A stretch of DNA of 50,445 nt, taken from assembly GCA_003452935.1 (NCBI GenBank), contig DMMY01000033.1, positions 1-50,445 on the forward strand, given 5' to 3'. The position numbers were made by a program, and so were the translations under genes. Source of the DNA: Elusimicrobiota bacterium (GTDB lineage Bacteria; Elusimicrobiota; Elusimicrobia; UBA1565; UBA9628). This document shows positions 25,217 through 33,276 of the stretch, piece after piece (within the stretch, counting starts at the first letter, position 1; each line of letters starts with the position of its first letter). Under the pieces are notes generated by a model. The model searched no databases. It was not told where the DNA came from and was given only the letters and a program-made list of their open reading frames with translations.

Positions 25217-26179
25217 ATGAAAATACATCTTCCAAACAGCGCATTTCTGGGAAATATTGACCCATTCCTGAGAGGCTTCGACCCCTCATCACCAGAAGTC
25301 CTTGAAATCACGGCGAACGACAAGTGGATCGCGGTCCATCCTGCCGTGATATCCATGATTGCCGCCTTGGGCCTGACCATCAAGCCTGAAAATATCCGCT
25401 GCCAGAAATTCGAGGCGCGGTCCCGGCATTATTTCGTCCGCATGGGCCTCTTCAAGCTTTTGAAAATTCCGTCTGATATCAGCATCAGGGAACATGAACC
25501 GGCAGGGCGTTTCATCCCCTTGACCCAGATACGCACGTCGTCCGAGTTGACAAGCTTCATAACCGAGATGATTCCCTTGCTCCATGCCGAGGCGGAGCAA
25601 GCCAAGACGCTCGGATATATCGTCAGCGAACTGGTAAGAAACGTGATCGAGCACGCAGAGGCGGAAAATGGCGCGCTTCTTTGCGCGCAGTACTACAAGA
25701 AAAGCAATTCCATCCGCATCGGCATCGCCGATACGGGCCTTGGAATAAAAACAACCATCACACGTTCCCATCGCGCGGAAACCGATTTGGACGCGATCCG
25801 GCTCGCCCTGATGCCCGGCATCACCGGCACCACTCCCAAAGAAGGCGGCACGGAACAGAACGCCGGAGCGGGGCTGTTCTTCATCAAGTCCATCGCCAGC
25901 GTCAACCGCGACTTCTTTGTGATTTACAGCGGCAGCGGCTTCTATAAGCTGCTCAAGAAGAACTCCGCCCGGAGACTTCGCTTGCACGCGGATCCGCTCA
26001 TGGATAGGCATACCGCGGATATCGACATGCCTTCCTGGCAGGGGACCGTCGTCGGCATAGACATCACCCTCGACCAGACGGAAGAGTTCTCGAGATTGCT
26101 GGATGCCATCCGGGAGACCTACGGCTCGGCCGTCAGGGAGAGACGAAAGGCGCGGTACAAGAGGCCTCGATTCTCATGA
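25217..26179 (+). CDS. STAS-like/GHKL-ATPase protein (anti-sigma or partner-switch type)
   Basis: A 320-residue cytoplasmic protein. Residues 1 to about 95 are STAS-like in outline (VHPAVISMIAALGL, then RHYFVRMGLFKLL). A GHKL ATP-binding domain follows (about 105-300): N-box ELVRNVIEHA (138-147), G1 box DTGLGI (172-177) and G2 box AGAGLFFIKS (216-225). There is no phospho-acceptor H-box or membrane segment, so it is not an ordinary sensor kinase; SpoIIAB/RsbW-like Ser/Thr kinases or silent ATPases are better models. The start at 25217 follows the promoter by ten bases. It overlaps the next gene by ATGA. GC content is visibly lower than in neighbours, which fits acquisition. The partner and output are unknown. 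Confidence 0.75.
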   Translation: MKIHLPNSAFLGNIDPFLRGFDPSSPEVLEITANDKWIAVHPAVISMIAALGLTIKPENIRCQKFEARSRHYFVRMGLFKLLKIPSDISIREHEPAGRFIPLTQIRTSSELTSFITEMIPLLHAEAEQAKTLGYIVSELVRNVIEHAEAENGALLCAQYYKKSNSIRIGIADTGLGIKTTITRSHRAETDLDAIRLALMPGITGTTPKEGGTEQNAGAGLFFIKSIASVNRDFFVIYSGSGFYKLLKKNSARRLRLHADPLMDRHTADIDMPSWQGTVVGIDITLDQTEEFSRLLDAIRETYGSAVRERRKARYKRPRFS

Positions 26180-26469
26180 AGCGAATTCACATACGCACCC
26201 ATGCCGGCGTTTTCGCCGAGAACAAGGATATCGCAAGGGACCTTCGCCTCAAGGAAATCATTCCCGCGCTGGAAGGCGGCGAGGACGTTGTTCTTGATTT
26301 TGAGCGGGTGGAGGCGGTCACGCAGTCCTTCATCCACGCCCTGATCAGCGACCTGCTCAGAAAGTACGGAAACGATATCCTGGACCGTATCGAGTTCAAA
26401 TCCTGCAATGAAACCGTGAGAAAAATAATCACCATCGTGGTTGACTACATGCAGGAAGGCGGCGACTGA
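26176..26469 (+). CDS. DUF4325 STAS-like protein
   Basis: A 97-residue protein matching the DUF4325 'STAS-like' family. Strand ALEGGEDVVLDFERVEAVT leads into the helix QSFIHALISDLLRKYG, followed by RIEFKSCNETVRKIITIVVDYM. Ser51 in T-Q-S-F stands where SpoIIAA-type anti-anti-sigma factors carry the phosphorylated Ser of their D-S-S-G motif. Its ATG overlaps the stop of the GHKL ATPase gene (26176-26179), which implies a fixed ratio of the two proteins. I infer that the GHKL protein phosphorylates or binds it. No sigma factor or other output gene lies next to the pair. Confidence 0.75.
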   Translation: MKRIHIRTHAGVFAENKDIARDLRLKEIIPALEGGEDVVLDFERVEAVTQSFIHALISDLLRKYGNDILDRIEFKSCNETVRKIITIVVDYMQEGGD

Positions 26470-26488
26470 GCCTGACTCAAGCCGGCTC

Positions 26489-27586
26489 TCACCACAATCC
26501 GCTGAGGCGTTCGTTGCAAAATGGGCAGCGGCCGTCGCGGACCTTGTCCTCGGACACTTGATAGCCTTTGCGCTCGATCACGGTCTTGCCGCACTTGGGG
26601 CAGACGGTATTTTCCAAGGCATGGCCGGGCACATTGCCGACATAGACGTAGCGCAGGCCCGCGGCCTTGGCGATGCGGTAAGCGCCCTCCAAGGTCTTGA
26701 CCGGCGTGGGCGGGACGCTAGCGAGGCGATAGGCCGGAAAAAATCTCGTAAAATGCACGGGCACGTCCGCGCCCACATGGTCCTTGATCCATCGGCACAT
26801 GAGCTCGATGTCCTTGGGATCGTCATTGTGCCCGGGGATGACGAGATTGACGAGCTCCAGCCAGCGGCCGCTTTTCTTTACGATCTTGATGGATTCAAGC
26901 ACGGGCTGCAAATCCGCTGCCGCCATGTCCGCGTAAAACTTCTCCGTAAAGCCCTTGAGATCGATCTTGACCGCGTCCACGACCTTAAGCAGCTCGCGCA
27001 GGGGCTCGGGATTGATGTAGCCGCTCGAGACCATGGACGTCTTGATTCCCCGGGCGCGGGCGAGCCGGGCGATGTCGTACATGTACTCATAGAACACCAC
27101 GGGCTCCGTGAACGTAAAGCAGATGGAATAGACTCCCTGCTTGACCGCGGCGTCGACGACCTCGGCTGGAGAAACCTCCATATAACGCACGTCCTCGAAA
27201 GCCGCCTGGGAAATGTTCCAGTTCTGACAGAACCGGCAGCGCAGCACGCAGCCGACCGTGGCCACGACCAGCCGCTTGTGACCGGGGTGAAAATGGAAAA
27301 AGGGCGCCTTCTCGATGGGCTCGACTCCCAGGGCGCAAGGCTTACCGTACGTGATGAGGAAAAACTTTCCCCCCTCGTTCTGCCGGATCCCGCAAGCGCC
27401 CCGCCTGCCCTGCGCCACCACGCACTTGCGCGGACACAGCTGGCACCAAACCTGGCCGCCGGCCAGGGCCTTATAATACATGCACTCCCGGCTAAAAAGC
27501 GACTTCTCGCCGGACCAATTCAGACAAACCAGCACCCCGGCCAGGAGAAAGGCCGCGCCGATGATGCGCGCCAGCCAGCGCCTCAT
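26489..27586 (-). CDS. amrS: AmmeMemoRadiSam-type radical SAM enzyme (AmrS)
   Basis: A 365-residue radical SAM protein with the 4Fe-4S motif CVLRCRFC (CxxxCxxC) inside VGCVLRCRFCQNWNISQ, as in AmrS (TIGR04337-type) and activating-enzyme relatives. An upstream Cys cluster CQLCPRKC and a C-terminal zinc-ribbon-like pair (CPKCGKT and CPFCNERL) are also typical. Residues 1-22 form one membrane or signal segment (RRWLARIIGAAFLLAGVLVCL), so it may be membrane-tethered, which is odd for an oxygen-sensitive cluster. The AMMECR1 and MEMO partners that usually sit beside AmrS are not in the window. The ATG overlaps the upstream stop (ATGA at 27583-27586). The reaction is unknown for the family. Confidence 0.85.
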   Translation of the reverse strand: MRRWLARIIGAAFLLAGVLVCLNWSGEKSLFSRECMYYKALAGGQVWCQLCPRKCVVAQGRRGACGIRQNEGGKFFLITYGKPCALGVEPIEKAPFFHFHPGHKRLVVATVGCVLRCRFCQNWNISQAAFEDVRYMEVSPAEVVDAAVKQGVYSICFTFTEPVVFYEYMYDIARLARARGIKTSMVSSGYINPEPLRELLKVVDAVKIDLKGFTEKFYADMAAADLQPVLESIKIVKKSGRWLELVNLVIPGHNDDPKDIELMCRWIKDHVGADVPVHFTRFFPAYRLASVPPTPVKTLEGAYRIAKAAGLRYVYVGNVPGHALENTVCPKCGKTVIERKGYQVSEDKVRDGRCPFCNERLSGLW

Positions 27587-29829
27587 GCTGGCTCCATGAC
27601 GGCAGCGCAGAGCCCTTGACTGGCGAGCTTGAGAATGGCCACGCACAAACAAGATGCCTCAAGCCCCAAAACCGGCAGCAGAATGACCCCGCCCGCCACG
27701 GCTCCCAGCCACCCGCCCAGCAAATCCCAGGCATAAAGCGCTCCGGCCCGCCCATGCAGACGGCACGCCACTGGAAACTGCGCGCCGGTCAATGTCCCGG
27801 CGAGCAGACCCAGAGCCACAAACGCGGCCTTAAGCAAGAGATCCGGCGCTATAAAGCGCGCCAGCCGCAGAAAAACCAAGGGCAAAATCATGGAGAAGAA
27901 AACCAACAACCCCTCCAGCATCAGAAACATCCTCAAGTCCTTATCCCGATTCATGGACCCGCCCGAAAGGAGCAGGTTCCCCCCGGCCGCGCCGGCCATG
28001 AACACTGAGACGAGCACGCCTATCCAGAGATAGACATAGCCATAAATCGCCTGGAAGGCGAATACGATGCTCATATTATAGACCATCCCCGCAAAACCCG
28101 TGGCGCAGAGGGACGCGGGCACCATGGCGCGAGAAAGATCGCGTCCTTTCAGGTGCGCCAGAAGCAACGCCAAGAACACGGCCAGAAGAGCCGCCGCCAG
28201 CCCGGGCAAGGTCGCGGTCCGGCTCCAGGCCAAGAAACGGGCGACGCGCGGGGAGAACATGGCGTTATCGTGCGCCACGTCATATAGGACGGCACGGGGC
28301 GTGAAATCCGAATTAACGCCGGAATCCGCCGCAAACGGCGAGAGATAACCTTGAAGCATCCGCGTCCATTGTTCCTCAAGCCGGAAAGTCATATGCCGGG
28401 GCGTGATAAAACCAGTGTGCAAGCGCCTCTGCCCGAAGCGACGGGAGAGAATTTCCGGGGCCAATGCCGCGGTCAAGCCCGAGTCGGACGCCAAAAACAA
28501 GTTCCAATCTCCGGGGATCGGCCGCACATGGACGAAAACCCCGGCCGCTGTCCGCAGCACGCAGGCGTTGAGCCGCGCCAGATTTTCTTCCATGGCGGCC
28601 GTGGACCCGGCCAAGCCGAAGGCCAGAATGCCGCCCGGCTTGAGCCGCGCCCGAGCCAAGGAAAAAAACTCGCGCGTAAAAAGCCGGTTGGCCTGAAGGC
28701 TGGAGGGACGCCCCGCCCCGACCAGGATCACGTCGTATCGGTGTCGCGTGTGTTTGACCAGTCGCCGGGCGTCCAAAGGATGGACGCTCACCCGGGCGTC
28801 TGAGAGCTCGCCCGCGACCAGTTCCGTGGCCTCTTGGCGCAATTCGCGCAGGAGCAAGGGATCGAGTTCGGCGTAATCGATCCGGCGCACCGGATGCTTG
28901 AGGATTTCATGGATCAGCCCGCCCGCGCCCCCGCCCAGGACCATAACCTCTTCCGGCCCGGCATGGGCCAGGAGCGGGAAGTGGGCCAATTCCTCGATGA
29001 AGGCGATATCCGGCGTCGGCACGGTGACGGCCGGGACCCCGTCCGTCATGAAGACGGTCTGCTCGGCGGATCTAAGCACCGTCACGTTTCCATAAACGGA
29101 ATTATCATAGCGAACGACGTTGAATCCAGGCCATTGCCGGTCCACGGACAACTTCTGGAGGATATCAGCAACCGGGCCGAAAGCGCCGACGCACGCCCCC
29201 GCAAGCAAAACGGCCGTGAAAGCAGCCACGATGACGGAACTCCCTCGGTATAAATCCTCCTTGAGCAGAAACAGGCAAACGGATAGATTCATGGCTGAGA
29301 CAGCCAGAACGATCTTGAAGGAATGAAAATAAGGCAAGAGCAGGAAGCTCAAGACCAGGCCGCCGGCCAGGGTTCCCAGGGTCTCCCAGCCGTACACGAA
29401 GCCGCCTGCGCCGGCGCCGGATTTGAGTTTCTCGCGCATGAGGCAGGCCAAGGCAAATAAGGCTCCATGGGTCATGCTCACGCACGCCAGGACAAGCAGT
29501 GAAGACCAGAACATCGCGAGGATTCCAAAACCCTCGCCCGGCATGAGTCCTGCTATATCCCGAAGAACGCGGGCAGCATAGAGGCAAGCGGGCAAGGCTG
29601 CCGCGAAAAGAACCTGGATCAAGACAAAGGCGCGAAAAACATTCCCCGATCCCGGTCCGAGCCGGCCGGCCAAGGCGCAGCCCAGAGCCTCCAGCAAGAG
29701 CCAATTGCCCAGGACCACGCCTATGGAGAATTCGTTGCCGCCGAAGATCACGAAGAGCTCGCGCAAGAGCACGATCTGGGCGACGAGCCCGCTGGCGCCG
29801 AGCGCCAGAAGCGCGGCCGCAAAAATCAT
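27583..29829 (-). CDS. Fused membrane transporter-like/spermidine-synthase-like protein
   Basis: A 748-residue protein with about seven N-terminal hydrophobic segments (residues 1 to about 215), a soluble spermidine-synthase-like Rossmann domain (about 240-490) and a further set of membrane segments (about 530-748). The soluble part shows VMVLGGGAGGLIHEIL, then DYAELDPLL (acidic residue after strand 2) and YDVILVGAG, the nucleotide-binding pattern of aminopropyltransferases. Such fused MFS/spermidine-synthase proteins are widespread but poorly characterised; polyamine synthesis is not proven for them. It lies in a row with the small beta-barrel gene upstream (nine bases) and amrS downstream (ATGA overlap). 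Confidence 0.8.
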   Translation of the reverse strand: MIFAAALLALGASGLVAQIVLLRELFVIFGGNEFSIGVVLGNWLLLEALGCALAGRLGPGSGNVFRAFVLIQVLFAAALPACLYAARVLRDIAGLMPGEGFGILAMFWSSLLVLACVSMTHGALFALACLMREKLKSGAGAGGFVYGWETLGTLAGGLVLSFLLLPYFHSFKIVLAVSAMNLSVCLFLLKEDLYRGSSVIVAAFTAVLLAGACVGAFGPVADILQKLSVDRQWPGFNVVRYDNSVYGNVTVLRSAEQTVFMTDGVPAVTVPTPDIAFIEELAHFPLLAHAGPEEVMVLGGGAGGLIHEILKHPVRRIDYAELDPLLLRELRQEATELVAGELSDARVSVHPLDARRLVKHTRHRYDVILVGAGRPSSLQANRLFTREFFSLARARLKPGGILAFGLAGSTAAMEENLARLNACVLRTAAGVFVHVRPIPGDWNLFLASDSGLTAALAPEILSRRFGQRRLHTGFITPRHMTFRLEEQWTRMLQGYLSPFAADSGVNSDFTPRAVLYDVAHDNAMFSPRVARFLAWSRTATLPGLAAALLAVFLALLLAHLKGRDLSRAMVPASLCATGFAGMVYNMSIVFAFQAIYGYVYLWIGVLVSVFMAGAAGGNLLLSGGSMNRDKDLRMFLMLEGLLVFFSMILPLVFLRLARFIAPDLLLKAAFVALGLLAGTLTGAQFPVACRLHGRAGALYAWDLLGGWLGAVAGGVILLPVLGLEASCLCVAILKLASQGLCAAVMEPA

Positions 29830-29838
29830 GAGGTCAGG

Positions 29839-30318
29839 TCATTTCCGGCGCGAGCCCGAACCAAAGTAATAGCGCAGCCCGGCGCCGCCGTCGAATTCGC
29901 TGTCGGCGCTCGGAGCCACGCGCAAGACCGGGGCGATCTCGGCAAAGACTTCCAAGGGCGTGTCCTTGATCAGGTAGGCCAACCCGCCCACGAACCGGAA
30001 CCCGAAGAGGGTATCTTCCTCGTCCCTAATTTTCATTCCCAGACCGACATAGGGCGCCAGCTTGCCGACCGGCGGCTGGCGGGAGAGATCCCGAAAGTGC
30101 GTCAGCAAATCCATATGCACGTCGAAATCGCCGCCCTGCACGCCCAGTGCCGTGTCCACGGCAATGCGGCGGTCCAGCAGGTACTTGGCGGAAAACCCGA
30201 ACGGGATGCCCATATAGACGCCGATTCCGAGCTCACCCGGCTTCTCCTGGGCCCGCACGACCTTGGCCGGAAGCAGCACCAGCAGGCCGCCCAGCAAAAT
30301 GAGCGCTGTTTTATTCAT
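29839..30318 (-). CDS. Small outer-membrane beta-barrel-like protein
   Basis: A 159-residue exported protein: signal peptide MNKTALILLGGLLVLLPAKVVRA, then alternating amphipathic strands with Gly/aromatic turns (GIGVYMGIPFGFSAKYLL, APYVGLGMKIRD, LFGFRFVGGLAYLI, VFAEIAPVLRV). It ends in the strand GAGLRYYFG, close to the C-terminal aromatic signal of small porin-like barrels; a short basic tail (SGSRRK) follows. Eight strands would fit. GGGAGG lies eight bases before the ATG. No substrate or function can be assigned. It is first in a likely operon with the fused transporter and amrS. Confidence 0.65.
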   Translation of the reverse strand: MNKTALILLGGLLVLLPAKVVRAQEKPGELGIGVYMGIPFGFSAKYLLDRRIAVDTALGVQGGDFDVHMDLLTHFRDLSRQPPVGKLAPYVGLGMKIRDEEDTLFGFRFVGGLAYLIKDTPLEVFAEIAPVLRVAPSADSEFDGGAGLRYYFGSGSRRK

Positions 30319-30439
30319 GCTCGATTCCTCCCATATCAGGATCAGACTCCGTCAGGAACCTGTCAACCGATCATACAACATGACGGGGGCTCAATTCCGG
30401 CCTTCCTGTGCTATGATAGGCGATACAGACGGAGGTCTC

Positions 30440-30775
30440 ATGCAAAGATTGCTGCACGTCATCGCGTCCCCCCGCGCCGAAGAATCCAGGACGCTCGCCG
30501 TTTCCTTTTCGGCGCCTACGAGGCCGCGGATCCAAGGGTGCAAAGCACCATGGCCCAGGTCCATGAGAGACTCTGGTGCAAAACCCCGATCGGAGGCCTG
30601 GCACGCTACGCGGGCGACCAGTACCACCGCGTCAGCGGGGACGTGCCGGGCAATCCCTGGTTCGTGACCGCTGACCTGGAGCCACGGCACATTCATCGCC
30701 GCCGTGCAAAAGTATCTGCGCAAGCGGCGCGAGCTTGAGCGTTGCCCGCAATGCGGCCAGCCGTCTAGAACTTAA
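30440..30775 (+). pseudogene. Chimeric remnant: azoreductase N-terminus joined to glucoamylase (GH15) C-terminus
   Basis: ATG at 30440, with GGAGG just before it, opens a frame reading MQRLLHVIASPRAEESRTLA, an FMN-dependent NADH-azoreductase (AzoR) start. From about 30508 the recognisable sequence continues in another frame as ADPRVQSTMAQVHERLW, GGLARYAGDQYHRVSGD and PGNPWFVT, the C-terminal part of GH15 glucoamylases. After an internal loss, a third segment in the original frame reads TWSHGTFIAAVQKYLRKRRE and ends in a CPQCGQ tail at 30775. No intact product is possible. Its stop overlaps the convergent sodB stop (30772-30775). Confidence 0.75.
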
Positions 30776-31473
30776 GGTGTCCGGGCCGACTTTAAATTCG
30801 CCGCGACCCAATCCCAATTGACCATATGGTCGAGCACGGCGTCCACGTATTTCGCCCGCTCGTTGCGGTAGTCGATGTAATAAGCGTGCTCCCAGACATC
30901 GGCGACAAAGAGCGCCTTTTGCCCGTGGCGCATGGGCAGGTCCGCGTTTGAGGTCTGGACCACCTTCAGCCTGGAGCCGTCCCAAACCAGCCACACCCAG
31001 CCCGAGCCGAACAGGGATTGGCAAGCCTGCGAGAATTCCTCCCGGAACTTTTCAAAGGACCCGAAGTCGCGCGAGATAGCCGCGGCCAGATCGCCCGTGG
31101 GCTTGCCGCCGCCCTTGGGCTTCAAGCCGTTCCAGTAGAAGGTATGGTTCCAGACCTGGGCCGCGTTATTAAAAAGCGGACCTTCGGCGGCCATGATGAT
31201 GTCTTCAAGCGTCATCTTGGCTTCAGGCTTGCCGGCCGCGAGCTTGTTGAGGTTTTCCACATACGCCTTGTGATGCCGGCCATAATGAAACGCCAGGGTC
31301 TCCGCGCTGATGAATGGAGCCAATGCGTCCTGGGCATAAGGCAAAGCCGGCAGGACGAAAGGGCCTGCTGCGGCGACCTGAACCTCCGCCGAGAAACCCC
31401 GGCCCGCGCCGATGAGAGGCGAGGCCAGAGCTGCCGTCAAGACAAAACCGACGAGCCTGCCGGAACGAGACAT
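30772..31473 (-). CDS. sodB: Exported Fe-type superoxide dismutase
   Basis: A 233-residue Fe/Mn superoxide dismutase (2 O2- + 2 H+ to O2 + H2O2) with a signal peptide of about 35 residues (GRLVGFVLTAALASPLIGAG). Metal ligands are visible: first His in FHYGRHHKAYV, second in NHTFYWN, then the DVWEHAYY motif with Asp and His. The Gln in FNNAAQVWNH and the lack of a Gln in LFGSGWVWL are features of the iron type. The ATG at 31473 has AGGAGG nine bases upstream and gives the signal a normal length; 31497 is a weaker alternative. It acts in the periplasm, where an iron SOD is less usual than Cu/Zn SOD. Confidence 0.92.
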   Translation of the reverse strand: MSRSGRLVGFVLTAALASPLIGAGRGFSAEVQVAAAGPFVLPALPYAQDALAPFISAETLAFHYGRHHKAYVENLNKLAAGKPEAKMTLEDIIMAAEGPLFNNAAQVWNHTFYWNGLKPKGGGKPTGDLAAAISRDFGSFEKFREEFSQACQSLFGSGWVWLVWDGSRLKVVQTSNADLPMRHGQKALFVADVWEHAYYIDYRNERAKYVDAVLDHMVNWDWVAANLKSARTP

Positions 31474-31637
31474 ATCAAACCTCCTGGCGCGGGACAAGTC
31501 ACCGGCGCCGATAGCCGCAGTCTAGCTCTTGGCAAAAGCCGGAATCAAGCCCCTAAGAAAGATAGGCCCTATGTCGAAAAAATTATGCCCGAAGGTCCCA
31601 TGCCTAGCGGTTTATAGGGAGCTATCTTATCAACGCA

Positions 31638-32945
31638 ATGGTTTTCATTTCTTTGGCAGTTGCCGCCATTATCGGCTTGCTGGCGCCCGCGGCCCAGGCT
31701 TCCCTGAGCCCCGGCGAAACCAAGTTCATCGCCGAGGAATTCTCCGCTCCGCGTTACGGCGTCACCATGGAGAAGGATTCCCTGGAAGACCTGCTCAGCG
31801 ACCATGCCCGCTGGCAAATGCGCCGAATGCGGCGTGAATTCGCCGATACCGGAACTCTTTCACCCGAGACTATCTCCGAAGCCAAACATTTGCGGCGCCA
31901 GCGCTACTCTCTTCTGGCCAAGGACGACCGTGCCTTCATTGACGCGCTCTTCTCCATGCGCCTCGGGGGCTTTTCAGTCCAAGGCCCGGATTCCTTGGTG
32001 ATCATTCCGGCCGCTTACACCGCCAAGTCCAAAGAGGCTCCTCCGGCCCAGGATTTCCAGTCTTGGCTCCGGGAACTGCGCGAGGAAGCGTCCCGTAAAG
32101 GCGTTCCGGATTCCGTCCTGGACGACGCTCTTACCGGACTTACGGTCGACTCGAGGATTCTGGCCGGGCAAAACTCCCAGCCCGAGCACAAGAAAACCTT
32201 TGAGGACTACCTGTCCGCCACCGTCTCGGAATCCCGAGTCAACGGCGGCCGGGAAAGAATGAGCCAATACGCGGCCATGCTGGCCAAGGCCAGCGCCGCT
32301 TACGGCGTGCCGGCCGCGATCATCGTCTCGCTCTGGGGCCAAGAGACCACGTACGGCCGCTGGACGGGAGAGTTCTCGGTGGTACGCTCGCTGGCCACAT
32401 TGGCCTATGCGGGCCGGCGCGCCTCCTTTTTCCGCAAGGAGCTCATCGAGGCCCTCCTTATCCTGGCCGAGGAGAAAATGCCCAGCCGCGACCTCAAAGG
32501 CTCATGGGCCGGGGCCATGGGCCAATGCCAGTTCATGCCGTCGAGCTTCCGCCGTTTGGCCGCGGATGGCGACAACGACGGCCGGCGCGACATCTGGAAA
32601 AACCACGCCGATGTCTTCGCCTCCATAGCCAACTATCTTTCAAAAGCAGGCTGGGACCCGGCCACGACCTGGGGCCAGGCCGCGGTGTTGCCGGACAATT
32701 TTGACCAGTCCCTGGCGGACCTTAAGGTAATCAAACCCATCTCATCCTGGCGCGAGTTCGGGGTCAAGGCCGCGCCGCAGGAACAGCTGCCTGCCGGCGG
32801 CCTCAAGGCTTCGGTCATCCGGCCCAGCGGCCCGGGAGGCCGCGCCTTCCTGGCCTATCCGAATTTCCGGGTCATCATGGACTGGAACCGCTCCACCTAT
32901 TTCGCGACGTCCGTGGGCCTGCTCGCGGACCGGATCAGCCGCTAG
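31638..32945 (+). CDS. MltB-type lytic murein transglycosylase (GH103)
   Basis: A 435-residue exported enzyme that cleaves the MurNAc-GlcNAc bond of peptidoglycan with formation of 1,6-anhydro-MurNAc. The signal peptide is MVFISLAVAAIIGLLAPAAQA. The catalytic Glu236 lies in SLWGQETTYGR, followed by the substrate groove motif GSWAGAMGQCQFMPSSF and DGRRDIWKN, DVFASIANYLSKAGW, as in MltB. No lipobox Cys is seen, so it is soluble. No Shine-Dalgarno is evident; TATCTT lies nine bases before the ATG. The 3' end carries an IS exactly at the stop codon (CTAG 32942-32945), and its last 42 bp are repeated at 36669-36710. The reading frame remains complete. Confidence 0.9.
   Translation: MVFISLAVAAIIGLLAPAAQASLSPGETKFIAEEFSAPRYGVTMEKDSLEDLLSDHARWQMRRMRREFADTGTLSPETISEAKHLRRQRYSLLAKDDRAFIDALFSMRLGGFSVQGPDSLVIIPAAYTAKSKEAPPAQDFQSWLRELREEASRKGVPDSVLDDALTGLTVDSRILAGQNSQPEHKKTFEDYLSATVSESRVNGGRERMSQYAAMLAKASAAYGVPAAIIVSLWGQETTYGRWTGEFSVVRSLATLAYAGRRASFFRKELIEALLILAEEKMPSRDLKGSWAGAMGQCQFMPSSFRRLAADGDNDGRRDIWKNHADVFASIANYLSKAGWDPATTWGQAAVLPDNFDQSLADLKVIKPISSWREFGVKAAPQEQLPAGGLKASVIRPSGPGGRAFLAYPNFRVIMDWNRSTYFATSVGLLADRISR
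32904..32945 (+). repeat. 42-bp direct repeat, left copy (3' end of the transglycosylase gene)
   Basis: This copy starts GCGACGTCCGTGGG and ends in the stop codon TAG at 32945. It matches 36669-36710 at 41 of 42 positions; the one difference is the wobble base of the last Arg codon (CGC against CGT). Everything between the copies looks inserted. Confidence 0.9.
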
Positions 32946-33006
32946 GAACCTGAGCAATTAATCTGGGCATTTTCAGATTGCCGTGACGGGGCGACAGCCG
33001 TAGGAA

Positions 33007-33180
33007 GGTTCGAGCGCAGTCCGTACGGCGCTCGAACCCGCGAGCGCCCTGTTCCTCGTGCGCTCGCAGGCGATATGCAGATCCTGGCCCTGGGCGGCGT
33101 CTGGGCTGACTTGCGGATTTCTCTACTGTCGGCGCGAGCAAGGAATATTCGCGCCGGCCTAGCGATGCCGGCGGCATCGC
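33007..33180 (+). repeat. Structured left end of the IS: competing hairpins
   Basis: GGTTCGAGCGC (33007-33017) pairs with GCGCTCGAACC (33028-33038). The same GCGCTCG can instead pair with CGAGCGC at 33041-33047, so the two stems exclude each other. A further perfect hairpin, GCGATGCC-ggc-GGCATCGC, lies at 33162-33180. All lie between the left terminus and the transposase start, with no coding sequence of their own. Confidence 0.55.
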
Positions 33181-33276
33181 CAGGGCTTCAACGGCTGCAG
33201 CCAGCGAAGATCAACGCCGATCCACGATCGGGTGGCTGAATCTTCACGGCCATGATCGCGCAAGCAAACCAGCCCG

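Noticed and set aside
26441..27619. Long open frame (392 codons) on the plus strand opposite the radical SAM gene
   Set aside because: Its translation has no family features and mirrors the third-codon-position GC bias of amrS on the other strand.
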